A stretch of DNA of 64,000 nucleotides, taken from the NCBI RefSeq assembly GCF_000015865.1, contig NC_009012.1, positions 3,527,081-3,591,080 on the forward strand, in the 5' to 3' direction. Of the stretch, positions 1 to 8,055 are shown one piece after another. The translations under genes and the position numbers were made by a program. The stretch comes from Acetivibrio thermocellus ATCC 27405 (GTDB taxonomy: Bacteria; Bacillota; Clostridia; Acetivibrionales; Acetivibrionaceae). The notes under the pieces are model-generated. The model did not search any database. It was not told the origin of the DNA and was given only the letters and a program-made list of their open reading frames with translations. Within the stretch, counting starts at the first letter, position 1; the number at the start of each line of letters is the position of its first letter.

Positions 1-1396
1 CTATATCTCCCCATTTGTTAAGTTTTACCGGAAGGTCGTTGTAAAGGAACTGGGTGTTGGTGCTTTGACCTATGGCACCGATTATTGTGTCGGCGTCAAT
101 TTCAACTTCGCTTCCCTCAATGGGAACCGGACGGCGACGACCGGAACGGTCAGGCTCTCCAAGCTGCATACGGATACAAACGAGTTTCTTTTTGCCGTCT
201 TTTACAATAATCTTTGTGGGCGCCATCAGGAAAATCATTTCAACTCCTTCGTGGATGGCTTCTTCCACCTCGTAGGGTGCCGCAGGCATTTCTTCACGGG
301 TACAGCGGTATACGAGTTTTACGGATTTGGCACCTTTCCTGAGAGCGGTACGGGCGCAGTCGATGGCCGTGTTTCCGCCTCCGATTACCACAACATTGTC
401 ACCCAACGGAATATCAACATTTTTTGCCACTTGTTCAAGATAGTTTATACCTGCCCATACGCCGTCAAGTTTTTCACCTTCAATATGCATCGGAGTTGCC
501 TGCCATGAACCGATTGCAAGGTAAACGGCATCAAAATCCTTGCTGAGGTCTTCGAGACGGATATGGATTCCCAAAGCCTTTTCTGTCATAATTTTAACTC
601 CGAGTTTTTTTATCATCTCGATTTCCTTGTCAAGAATAGCCTTGGGAAGACGATATTCAGGGATACCGTACCTCATCATACCTCCGGGATGAGGCTGACG
701 TTCAAAAACAGTTACGTCATGACCCTTGATGGCACTGTAATATGCAGCGGAAAGACCGGAAGGACCTGCTCCGACTATGGCAATTTTTTTGCCTGTAGGA
801 GGCTTCTTTTCAGGAGTCCATGGCTCAGGCCGTGCCATGTCCCAGTCGGCGGCAAAACGTTTGACATAGTTTATTGCCACGGGCGCGTCTACAAGGTTGC
901 GGCGGCATTGAGATTCACAGGTATGAGGACATACGCGGCCGCATACTATCGGGAAAGGATTCCTCTCTTTAATGACACGGATTGCAGCCTCAAAATCTCC
1001 GTTGCCTACATGGCGCAGGTATGATTGGATGTCAATATTTGCAGGACATGTCATTACACAGGGAGCGACACAATCTGCGTTGTGGTCGGAAAGAAGCTGC
1101 TCCAGACGTATTTTTCTATAATTCTCAAGTTTTGGAGTGTTGGTGCATATTACCATACCTTCCTTAATGGGAGTCTGACATGCTTTGACGTCTCTCTCAC
1201 CGTCAGGGGAGATTAAGGTAACCACACACAATCCGCAATTGCCGTTTGACCTTTCAAGCCTGATATCATAGCACAGGTGCGGAATGTGTATATCCTCCTG
1301 AAGCAATGCCTGGAGGATGGTCAGGTTGTCATATACCTCGATTTCGCGTCCGTTGACGGTTACTTTGATGCGATTATGATTTTCTAGTGTTTTCAT
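1..1396 (-). CDS. NAD(P)/FAD oxidoreductase with N-terminal 2Fe-2S and 4Fe-4S domains (GltD-like), 3' part missing
   Basis: The gene runs off the left edge; only its first ~465 codons are visible. It starts at ATG 1396 behind GAGGTGAAGAAG. The N-terminus has a NuoG/HydA-like [2Fe-2S] motif (C-x11-C-x2-C, then a Cys in KACQTP). Next come GltD-type [4Fe-4S] cysteines (DCVAPCVMTCP and CGRVCPHTCESQC), a FAD Rossmann motif (GAGPSGLSAA) and an NAD(P)-binding motif (GGGNTAIDCAR). This architecture belongs to the glutamate synthase small-subunit family that moves electrons between NAD(P)H, flavin and Fe-S clusters. The added 2Fe-2S domain is typical of flavoproteins partnering Fe-only hydrogenases or formate dehydrogenases in clostridia. 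That partner is inferred; the downstream gene lies outside the window. The electron acceptor cannot be read from the sequence. Confidence 0.88.
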   Translation of the reverse strand, partial: MKTLENHNRIKVTVNGREIEVYDNLTILQALLQEDIHIPHLCYDIRLERSNGNCGLCVVTLISPDGERDVKACQTPIKEGMVICTNTPKLENYRKIRLEQLLSDHNADCVAPCVMTCPANIDIQSYLRHVGNGDFEAAIRVIKERNPFPIVCGRVCPHTCESQCRRNLVDAPVAINYVKRFAADWDMARPEPWTPEKKPPTGKKIAIVGAGPSGLSAAYYSAIKGHDVTVFERQPHPGGMMRYGIPEYRLPKAILDKEIEMIKKLGVKIMTEKALGIHIRLEDLSKDFDAVYLAIGSWQATPMHIEGEKLDGVWAGINYLEQVAKNVDIPLGDNVVVIGGGNTAIDCARTALRKGAKSVKLVYRCTREEMPAAPYEVEEAIHEGVEMIFLMAPTKIIVKDGKKKLVCIRMQLGEPDRSGRRRPVPIEGSEVEIDADTIIGAIGQSTNTQFLYNDLPVKLNKWGDI

Positions 1397-1700
1397 CTTC
1401 TTCACCTCAAAATACATTTCATAAATTTTTCAAAATATATTTTACATTAAAATAAAATACTGGATTTTTAATAAATGGGCCTGTGGTTCCCACCTCTATA
1501 TATTATAGCTGAGGGATTGAATCTTGTCTTCATAATTTGATAAATTTTTAACTAATTTTTTTAAATTTCTTAAATTCCTGAAATTTACTTGCCATAAATT
1601 ACACAAAGGATTTCATTAATGGAAGTCGAATACTTTTTTATGTAAACTTAGGGAGAAAACATTGGAACACACTATACAGTGTCAAGGGGGATTTAGTTAA
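1397..1700. other. AT-rich intergenic region between divergent genes
   Basis: A 304-base spacer between the minus-strand flavoprotein and the plus-strand LysM gene; it must hold promoters for both. It is very AT-rich. I see a small hairpin (ACACT-ATAC-AGTGT, 1669-1682) directly before the LysM ribosome binding site AAGGGGG (1685-1691), and a GC-richer patch near 1477-1495. No convincing -35/-10 pair could be assigned. Confidence 0.5.
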
Positions 1701-2972
1701 ATGAAGCTTAAGAAAACTGTAATTTGTGGGGTTTTGAGCATAGGTATCATGGCAGGAAGTTCAGGATTTGCTTTTGCGCAGAATGTTAACTACAAAGTAC
1801 AGTCCGGTGATACGTTCTGGAAGATAGGGCAAAAGTATAATATTTCGACAGCCGCCCTTTTAAAGGCAAACAATGCTAATGAGAATACGGTGTTGTATCC
1901 GGGACAGACAATAGTGCTTCCGATAAAAGACGAATCGGTGTATATAGTTCAATCCGGAGATACTTATTGGAATATCAGCCAGAAATACGGGATAAACTTT
2001 AAAGAGTTATTGGCACTGAACAATGCCAATGAAAATTCGATGCTGAATGTAGGGGATAAAGTAATTCTTCCCGCTACGGCAAATTATACCGTGCAAAAAG
2101 GAGACACTTACTGGACAATAAGCCAGAAATTCAAAGTAAACTTTACGGAACTTTTGAAACTGAACGGTGCCAATGAAAAAAGTTATCTTGACATAGGCCA
2201 GGTAATAAAAATACCTGTAACCAGCATGTCACAGGTTCCGGCAACTTCTTCAAATCAAAACAATAATTCAACCAATACTTCAAATAACAATTCAGGCAAC
2301 AACTTAAGCGGTCCGTACATTACTTATACAAGCTATACAGTTCAAAAAGGCGATACCGCGTGGAGTATTGCAGAAAAGTTCGGAATTTCGATGTATGAGC
2401 TTATGGAAGCAAATAATATCAATTCCTCGACGGTGCTTAATATTGGACAGAAATTAAAGATACCGGTACATAATGTACCTGTAAAAAGCACTCCTGGTGA
2501 AAAATACGGGGAACTGCTGGACTGGTGGACGGAAGCACAGTATTTGATTCCAAGGGGAAGCACTTTTGAGGTGGTGGATTTCTACACCGGCAAATCCTTT
2601 TTTGTAAAACGTACGGGCGGTTCAAACCATGCCGACTGTGAAACTCTTACTGTAAAAGACATTAATATAATGAAGGAAATATGGGGTGGCTTCAGCTGGG
2701 TAAGAAGACCTGTGATAATCAAATATAACGGAAGAAAAATTGCCGCCAGCATGACGGCAATGCCGCATGCGGGAAATGACAGCGCCCCGGGTGGTGTCTG
2801 GACATCGTGGAGGAGCGGAGATTACGGCGCGGGCACAAACTATGACTATATTAAAGGCAATGGTATAGACGGCCACTTTGATATACATTTTTACAACAGT
2901 ACAAGGCATAAGGACGGAAAACTGGATCCAAACCATCAGCAGTGCATAAAAATATCGGCAGGGGTGCAATAA
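1701..2972 (+). CDS. Secreted four-LysM protein with uncharacterised C-terminal domain
   Basis: A 423-aa protein with a signal peptide (KK, then a hydrophobic stretch ending AFAQ near residue 27). Four LysM modules lie at about 29-73, 77-120, 122-167 and 212-256, each with a YxVQxGDTxWxI start. An Asn/Ser-rich linker separates modules 3 and 4. LysM binds peptidoglycan, so the protein should sit in the cell wall. The C-terminal ~155 residues are not LysM. They contain conserved-looking H, D and C positions (MPHAGND, GHFDIHFYN, HQQCIKIS), which recall but do not match the HGx..SxGC active site of YkuD L,D-transpeptidases. Enzymatic activity is therefore only a possibility. The start is set by AAGGGGGAT 10 bases upstream. 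A terminator follows at 3025. Confidence 0.85.
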   Translation: MKLKKTVICGVLSIGIMAGSSGFAFAQNVNYKVQSGDTFWKIGQKYNISTAALLKANNANENTVLYPGQTIVLPIKDESVYIVQSGDTYWNISQKYGINFKELLALNNANENSMLNVGDKVILPATANYTVQKGDTYWTISQKFKVNFTELLKLNGANEKSYLDIGQVIKIPVTSMSQVPATSSNQNNNSTNTSNNNSGNNLSGPYITYTSYTVQKGDTAWSIAEKFGISMYELMEANNINSSTVLNIGQKLKIPVHNVPVKSTPGEKYGELLDWWTEAQYLIPRGSTFEVVDFYTGKSFFVKRTGGSNHADCETLTVKDINIMKEIWGGFSWVRRPVIIKYNGRKIAASMTAMPHAGNDSAPGGVWTSWRSGDYGAGTNYDYIKGNGIDGHFDIHFYNSTRHKDGKLDPNHQQCIKISAGVQ

Positions 2973-3024
2973 TGGGTTCAATAGTATATAAATAGGAGAA
3001 TTATTTAAAAATCCAAATTTTTAT

Positions 3025-3058
3025 GCAGGTTATATTTAATTATAGCCTGCCTTTTTTT
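3025..3058 (+). terminator. Rho-independent terminator after LysM gene
   Basis: GCAGGTTATA and TATAGCCTGC form a 10-bp stem with one G-U pair and a 6-base loop, followed by seven T. It ends the plus-strand LysM gene before the convergent transpeptidase gene. Confidence 0.85.
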
Positions 3059-3066
3059 AATTTCAG

Positions 3067-3936
3067 TCAGTAAATGGTTACCGGTGTTCCGACCGATACC
3101 AGGTTAAAGAGCTCATTAACATCTTCATTGTACATTCTTATACAGCCGTTGGATGCAGCTGTTCCTATGGAGGCGGGATTGTTGGTTCCGTGAATGCCGT
3201 AATGGGGCTGTGACAATCCCATCCATCTTGTGCCAAACGGTCCGCCGGGATTGACTTGTTTGTTTATTATTGTAAATGTTCCCCGCGGAGTGGGGGTTGT
3301 AGGTTTTCCTGTTGCCACAGGGTATGACTTGACAAGTCTTCCGTCCCGGTACAGTGAAAGGGTTTTGGCAGCTATACTTACTATGATTCTTACGGAGGAT
3401 GGGGCCACAGGTATGCATATTACCTGTCCTACATAAAGGGCGTTTGGATTTATTCCGGGATTTGCATTTATCAGTTGTTGCACCGTGACATTGAATATTT
3501 TTGCTATGGCGGGCAAGGTATCACCTTTTTGGATGACATAATAGTTCATTGTAGGACATCCGGGATTTTCTGATTTTGGCTGAGGGATACAAATTTTCTG
3601 GCCCACGTAAAGTTTTTCGGGAATAATGCCGGGATTGGCGTTTAGTATGTCCCCAACGGTGGTATTGAACTTTGCGGCTATTTTTGACAAAGTGTCTCCG
3701 CTTTTTATTTCATAAGGAGACGTGCCTATAGGGCATGCAGGTTGTGGCGGCTGTGCATAGGGTACGCAAATCACCTGGCCTATGTAGAGCCTTTCCGGAA
3801 CAATGCCTGGATTGGCGGCAAGAATTGCCTCAACGGTGGTATTGAATCTGCCGGCAATAAGGTAAAGGGTGTCTCCCGCACGCACAGTGTAAGATATAGT
3901 GCCGGTAGGACATTGACGATTAAAACAGGAAATCAT
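3067..3936 (-). CDS. LysM x3 - YkuD L,D-transpeptidase
   Basis: A 289-aa protein with three LysM modules, each opening with a CP-T-Y-x(I/V)xxGDTL signature (about residues 9-55, 67-113, 127-174). A C-terminal YkuD domain (about 182-289) carries an intact active site: HYGIHGTN, then ASNGCIRMYNED with catalytic Cys and Arg. L,D-transpeptidases form 3-3 cross-links in peptidoglycan or attach wall proteins. There is no obvious signal peptide. This is common for LysM-YkuD proteins of spore-formers and could mean a sporulation role (inference). The start ATG lies 7-8 bases after AAGAGGTG. It forms a tandem pair with the paralogue immediately upstream on the same strand. Confidence 0.93.
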   Translation of the reverse strand: MISCFNRQCPTGTISYTVRAGDTLYLIAGRFNTTVEAILAANPGIVPERLYIGQVICVPYAQPPQPACPIGTSPYEIKSGDTLSKIAAKFNTTVGDILNANPGIIPEKLYVGQKICIPQPKSENPGCPTMNYYVIQKGDTLPAIAKIFNVTVQQLINANPGINPNALYVGQVICIPVAPSSVRIIVSIAAKTLSLYRDGRLVKSYPVATGKPTTPTPRGTFTIINKQVNPGGPFGTRWMGLSQPHYGIHGTNNPASIGTAASNGCIRMYNEDVNELFNLVSVGTPVTIY

Positions 3937-3981
3937 TGTTTTGATTCACCTCTTTTAAAATAAACTTGTTCCGGCTTTGAA

Positions 3982-4674
3982 TCAGGATATGGTTACGATT
4001 GTTCCCACAGGTACAAGATTAAACAGCTCGCTTACATCCTCGTTGGACATGACTATACTGTTGCCGGTGGAGACGACATCAATAAATTCCGGTGTGTTTG
4101 TGCCATGAATTCCAAAACCTGCTTCAGAAAGTCCAATCCATCTTGCTCCCATCTCAACACCGGGATCAACCTGTTTGTTTAAAACCGTAAATGTTCCTCT
4201 TGGAATGGGTGACGCCGGATTTTCCAAAGCAATTCTGTATGTTCTGTAAATTCTTCCGTCGCGGTATACTGTAAGAGTTCGTTCCGCCACGTTGACATTA
4301 ACGGTGACGGGGGGAGGAGCTACAGGTATGCATAGAATTTGATCCACGTATAAATCAGTGGGGTCTATTCCGTAGTTTGAATACAATAACTGTTGGGGAG
4401 TTATGTTAAAGTAAGCCGCTATTGACTCCAAAGTGTCTTCCGGCCTTACCACATAATAGTTTGTTGTCGGACACGAAGGATATATTTGCATGGTTAGCGG
4501 AATACATATTTGCTGACCTACTCTTAAATAATAGGGATCAATATCAGGGTTTGCATTAATAATGTCCTGTACTGTGGTCCCGTATATTCTTGCTATGGCA
4601 GCCAGTGTGTCTCCGGCTTTTATCGTATAGGGAACCGAACCTGTGGGACACTGCCTTTGATAGTACGGAAACAT
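3982..4674 (-). CDS. LysM x2 - YkuD-like protein with lost catalytic Cys and Arg
   Basis: A 230-aa paralogue of the gene just downstream (45-base gap), with two LysM modules instead of three. The YkuD domain aligns without gaps to its neighbour through HGTN, but the active-site segment reads STGNSIVMSNED where the neighbour has ASNGCIRMYNED. The catalytic Cys is Ser and the active-site Arg is Val; the Cys change is one base (TGT to AGT). The reading frame is otherwise intact, so this is probably a catalytically dead wall-binding or regulatory homologue rather than ordinary decay. That role is inference. It may be co-transcribed with the active copy. Confidence 0.88.
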   Translation of the reverse strand: MFPYYQRQCPTGSVPYTIKAGDTLAAIARIYGTTVQDIINANPDIDPYYLRVGQQICIPLTMQIYPSCPTTNYYVVRPEDTLESIAAYFNITPQQLLYSNYGIDPTDLYVDQILCIPVAPPPVTVNVNVAERTLTVYRDGRIYRTYRIALENPASPIPRGTFTVLNKQVDPGVEMGARWIGLSEAGFGIHGTNTPEFIDVVSTGNSIVMSNEDVSELFNLVPVGTIVTIS

Positions 4675-4797
4675 AAAGTATCACCCCTGTAAATACACTG
4701 ATATTATAGTATATTAATTTATGTAAATTTTGTTACAATGAACGCTAGGGATATCGAGACTTTTTGGAGTTGCTTTGCTTTTTTGAAGAAGACAAAA

Positions 4798-4832
4798 AGA
4801 AAGCCGGAAGAAAGTTTTTTCCGACTTTTTGA
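4798..4832 (-). terminator. Terminator of superoxide dismutase gene
   Basis: On the minus strand AAAAGTCGG pairs with CCGGCTTT around an A/T-rich loop and is followed by a short T-rich tract (TTTTTGTCTTC). It lies just past the dismutase stop codon at 4837. Confidence 0.75.
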
Positions 4833-4836
4833 GAAT

Positions 4837-5508
4837 TTAAGCCAGCCAATAATTATTCATAACAGTGAGGGGCACCTGACCGTTCATTGCCAAAAGAAGC
4901 CGTCTTTCAACTTCATGCCAGTTGATTAAGTCCCACCATCGGCTTATATATTCCTTTCGCCTGTTCTGATAATCCAGGTAATAGGCATGTTCCCAGACAT
5001 CGCATACCAAAATGGGAATTCCGCTCCACTGTGTTAAATCCTGATGCTTTTCCGCCTGCAAAATTTCAAGCCTTCTCCATGTCGGCTGCCAGGTCAGAAT
5101 TCCCCATCCGGATGCTTCCACATTTTCAGCGGCGCTTTTAAACTGCTCCGCAAACGCGTTGAAGCTTCCAAAATAGCTGTTTATCTGGTTTGTAGTGTGA
5201 ATGCCGGGCTTACCTCCTCTTCCCGGAGGTGCCATGACAGTCCAGAAAATGCTGTGGAGAATATGACCGGAACCGTTGAAGGCCAACTGATTTTCCCAGT
5301 ATTTTATATATTTGAAGTCATTGTTTTTCCGCGCTTCCACCAGGTTGATTTCCGCCCTGTTCAGGCCATCGACATAAGCCTTGTGGTGCATGTCGTGATG
5401 AATTCTTAAAGCCTCCGCACTGATTACAGGCTCCAATGCATTGTAAGGGTAGGGTAGAGGTGGCAACCGATGCTGTCCGGGTGCTATGGACATCATTGCA
5501 TACTGCAT
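4837..5508 (-). CDS. Fe/Mn-family superoxide dismutase
   Basis: A 223-aa protein of the Fe/Mn SOD family that dismutates superoxide to O2 and H2O2. The four metal ligands are visible: H37 (LRIHHDMHHKAY), H85 (GHILHSIFW), D170 and H174 (CDVWEHAYYLDYQNRR). The HQD at 155-157 puts a Gln where Mn-type enzymes carry their second-shell Gln, so Mn is favoured over Fe (inference). The ~10-residue N-terminal extension and divergent GSGHIL segment suggest the SodF-like branch of spore-formers. No signal peptide. GGAGG stands 11 bases before ATG 5508. Single gene with its own terminator. Confidence 0.92.
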   Translation of the reverse strand: MQYAMMSIAPGQHRLPPLPYPYNALEPVISAEALRIHHDMHHKAYVDGLNRAEINLVEARKNNDFKYIKYWENQLAFNGSGHILHSIFWTVMAPPGRGGKPGIHTTNQINSYFGSFNAFAEQFKSAAENVEASGWGILTWQPTWRRLEILQAEKHQDLTQWSGIPILVCDVWEHAYYLDYQNRRKEYISRWWDLINWHEVERRLLLAMNGQVPLTVMNNYWLA

Positions 5509-5597
5509 TGTATAAATCGCCTCCGGTAAAGTAGTTCACAATGCTATATTATTCTTTTGAGCATCGGTTGGTGTAAAAATAGTTTTATAGTCCGGTT

Positions 5598-6028
5598 TTA
5601 TACTCCCCAGCTATGTATTTTCCATTTGCTATAAGGAGTTTCTTTTGTTAACACGTAGCCTTTGTCGTTTATATCGCTGGTGTAACTTGCTTCAACCCAA
5701 TCTATTGCCCCTTTGTATACAACATGGAATATAATCACTTTATATAGTATTTTATTAACAAAATAGCTGGCATCTTTATTGCTTTAAAGTGTTTTTGCAG
5801 TATAGCTTTTGCTTCGCTGATATCTTCTTCACTGATGTTAGTTTCACTGGCATGGGTTTCATTGCCTGTTTGTTCCAAAGTAGATTGTGATTCTTTCGCG
5901 CTTATCTTATCTTTATTTATATTCCTATTGGTTTGAGATTTGGGAGAAAGTAAACAACCTGTGATAATTGCAGTTAAGGAAAGGCTAAAAATAACAAATA
6001 GTACAGGTTTGACAAGTTTACGGTTCAT
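5598..6028 (-). pseudogene. Frameshifted small lipoprotein gene
   Basis: ATG 6028 follows GGGAGGAG and encodes a lipoprotein signal (MNRKLVKPVLFV, lipobox ITGC), then a polar Ser/Thr/Glu-rich region and a helix EDISEAKAILQKHFKAIK. The frame then stops at 5735. A one-base shift near 5778 reopens it: DASYFVNKILYKV, then VYKGAIDWVEASYT, ending KWKIHSWGV at 5598. The two frames read as one plausible ~140-residue protein, so I call it a single-base frameshift pseudogene. The family is not recognised; the C-terminus has the look of a small lipoprotein stress or DUF4829-like domain (weak). It lies at the left end of a decayed region. Confidence 0.7.
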
Positions 6029-6177
6029 TTTTGCTCCTCCCAAAATGTACAGGTTATTTGTAATATATCGTATGTATTACAAAAGTAAAATATATTGTCA
6101 TATAGATATCCTTTATTTGTTCAGCACAAAATACGAAAGTATTATATAATTGTATATTAAGTACAATTAAAGAAAAT

Positions 6178-6935
6178 GTGAAAAATGCGAAAGTGTATAA
6201 ATTTATCAAGCCACAAGACCCTTTAAAAGAAGCTGTTGAGATAGCGGAGAAGCTAGGAATTAAAGGAGAAGTGAAAAAGTTTGAAAATATGAATACATAT
6301 TCAATAGAGAGTGATGCTGGGATATTTAAATATTGGTATGATACAGGAAAATGGCAATATATGTCTGCGGATGCAGGAGATATTACCGGAGGAAATGTTC
6401 CAAATGAAGAGGAATGTTTAAAAATTGCAAAGGAATTTATGAATTCAATGGGGATGGATATTCCCGAACGTTTTCAAAAGATAGTCTTCACTGAAGCTTC
6501 ATCGGGAGATGAGTTTCAAGGAGACTATAGAATAATACATAGAACAGTTAATTTTTATCCTGTTATTGATGGAAAAGAAGTATACGGAGTCTCAAGAATT
6601 ACAATACGTATTGGTCCTTTTGGAAAGATTCTTGGGATTGAGAAATTTTACAAGGATTATATTGAGGACGGCATTTATGAAACAATTGATACAGATACGG
6701 TGCTAAAATTATTGGAAACAGATTGGGGTCAGTGAATATTGATCCTCAAGCCACTGAAGCGGAAGTTCATGGCATTAGTACGCATTATTAGGAAGATGCA
6801 GGAAACTATGATGAACAGCCACATTTACAGCCGGTTTGGGTTATCACCGGAAAATCAATTAACAATAAGGGTAAGATTAAGGATTTTGAGGCAGTTGTTC
6901 CTGCTTTGAGAAAGAATGCAAAAAAGATAGGATAA
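6178..6935 (+). pseudogene. Broken YycI-like extracytoplasmic protein gene
   Basis: A 185-codon open stretch (6178-6735, GTG start, no ribosome binding site, no signal or membrane segment) ends at DWGQ-stop. The next frame continues with NIDPQATEAEVHG, hits an in-frame TAG after STHY, and goes on as EDAGNYDEQPHLQPVWVITG to 6935. The open frame also extends upstream without a start. So the gene has lost its 5' end, has a frameshift near 6731 and an amber stop near 6789. NFYPVIDGKEVYG and QPVWVITGK resemble YycH/YycI-like regulatory proteins that sit outside the membrane with sensor kinases; this assignment is tentative. Confidence 0.72.
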
Positions 6936-7000
6936 AGACAGAAGATTTTTGCAAAGAATATTATTATTTTTTTTATTATTTAAAACCGGAATGTGAGAAA

Positions 7001-7197
7001 AAAGGATGGGAAAAATTCAAGGACGGCTTAAAATCGGCTGCTCAGTAGTGTAAAGAGAATTGGAAAATCCATTGCTAAAATAGTTGTTGCGGCGGTAGTT
7101 ATTACAGGATTGGGAATAGCGGCAGCGTTGACAGGCGGGATGTTCAAAGGAAGAACTTGAAGTTTTTAAAGAAGGAACAGAAGCTATAGATAATGAG
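7001..7197 (+). pseudogene. Decayed pre-toxin transmembrane segment of a polymorphic toxin
   Basis: Three short reading frames join into one recognisable polypeptide: GWEKFKDGLKSAAQ, an amber stop, CKENWK, a frameshift, KSIAKIVVAAVVITGLG and AAALTGGMFK, a second frameshift, then KEELEVFKEGTEAIDNE. A 'KENWKSIAKI' helix followed by a Val/Ala/Gly membrane segment is typical of the region just before the C-terminal toxin in clostridial Rhs/LXG-type polymorphic toxins. It is clearly dead. It reads straight into the following open frame, so that frame's start is uncertain. Confidence 0.6.
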
Positions 7198-7581
7198 GTG
7201 ACAATATCGACTTTTAATAAACATACAATCTATAAAATACAGGACTTAAACTTACATGATGCTGAAATTGCTAAAATTACTTGTGATTATAATATGCACA
7301 GAATAGAAATACCTGTAAAGTTATGTAGGGATAATAATAGCTATAAAGAAGCAGTAATTATATTTGAAGATGTCCAGTATGCAGATATTAGCTTTTATGA
7401 GCCTTGGGGAGCAGGTATATATATAAATGAAGTTAATGTTAATGACGGTACGGATATTATTAATAGACTTGTTGAATATCAAAGAAATAGTGAGAGCTTT
7501 TGTCTGAGTATATTATTAAACTCAGATGATAGAATTAACATATTGACTTCTAAAGTAATTTATTCAGATATTCAAAAGTAA
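7198..7581 (+). CDS. Orphan immunity-like hypothetical protein
   Basis: A 127-aa soluble protein. It contains DLNLHDAEIAKITCDY near its N-terminus and SFYEPWGAGIYINEV in the middle. These resemble small single-domain proteins found beside polymorphic toxins in Firmicutes, presumed immunity proteins. The GTG start at 7198 has no good ribosome binding site; the frame is continuous with the decayed pre-toxin remnant upstream, so the N-terminus may be a fusion caused by deletion. I do not recognise a named family with certainty. Its context (dead toxin before it, toxin-locus-type terminator after it) supports an immunity role. Confidence 0.6.
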   Translation: MTISTFNKHTIYKIQDLNLHDAEIAKITCDYNMHRIEIPVKLCRDNNSYKEAVIIFEDVQYADISFYEPWGAGIYINEVNVNDGTDIINRLVEYQRNSESFCLSILLNSDDRINILTSKVIYSDIQK

Positions 7582-7595
7582 GGGAGAAACTCTAA

Positions 7596-7658
7596 ATGAA
7601 TAGAATTTCTGTAGAAGAACTTATGGAATTACAATACCTCAGAAAATTAGAAAAATAA
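7596..7658 (+). CDS. 20-residue ORF, probably the 5' stub of a lost gene
   Basis: ATG 7596 follows GGGAG at a normal distance and encodes 20 residues (MNRISVEELMELQYLRK...), a charged amphipathic helix, before TAA and a terminator. It looks like the start of an immunity or helical protein gene whose remainder was deleted. It could also be a real micro-ORF; there is no way to tell here. Confidence 0.35.
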   Translation: MNRISVEELMELQYLRKLEK

Positions 7659-7664
7659 GTACGA

Positions 7665-7697
7665 GGCTGCTCAGTTTCGGCTGATGTAGCCCTTTTT
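7665..7697 (+). terminator. Terminator of the left toxin/immunity remnant
   Basis: GGCTGC...GTAGCC stem with a loop containing CAGTTTCGGCTGAT, then five T. The loop and flanks closely match the terminator at 63556-63589 behind the intact immunity gene (CAGTTTCGTCTGAT). Confidence 0.8.
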
Positions 7698-8055
7698 CTG
7701 TTTTATATTGATTTGACGTACAGAAGACCCAAGCATGTGTTCCGAAGATAAGATTGCAAGCGTCAAATAGAAGCTCACATAGAATAATAGTTGCAAATGA
7801 AGTGCAGTCATTTTGGAAATATTGGCTTGAAAGCTTGAAAAAATAATAAAACTTTTTAAACCGGCAAGAGGTGATAGTTATGGATGTACAAAAGGCTACA
7901 ACAGAATACCGATTATCATAACAGAAACAAGTGATTAATTTTAAAATTCCGTACATAAAAAGAAGTTTTGATTCGAATAATTAACACAAACAGAAGTATT
8001 AAATTTGCCCTTATGTTTTTTTAAAGGGGTGTATAATAAAGGTGGGGGGAATTAT
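7698..8055. other. Degenerate intergenic region upstream of xylanase
   Basis: A 358-base low-complexity stretch. Apart from the 14-codon remnant at 7880-7921 and the xylanase ribosome binding site (GGTGGGGGG, 8040-8048), I see no gene. The open minus-strand frame across it has no ribosome binding site and an unprotein-like Cys/Phe-rich composition. Confidence 0.5.
7880..7921 (+). pseudogene. 14-codon fragment resembling the start of an IS66-type accessory gene
   Basis: AGAGGTG followed by ATG opens MDVQKATTEYRLS and then TAA. The 'TTEYRLS' opening is reminiscent of the N-terminus of IS66-family TnpA proteins (usually ...EYRLxxW...). If so, this is the leftover end of an insertion sequence in the decayed region. 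The match is short, so confidence is low. Confidence 0.3.

Noticed and set aside
1470-1500. Possible T-box-like GGTGGGAACCAC motif on the minus strand before the flavoprotein gene
   Set aside because: It lacks the conserved T-box sequence GGTGG[T/A]ACCGCG, specifier stem and terminator pair.
7639-7956. 105-codon minus-strand frame before the xylanase
   Set aside because: No RBS, odd Cys/Phe/Ser-rich composition, and it covers the toxin-locus terminator and a plus-strand remnant; a chance frame.
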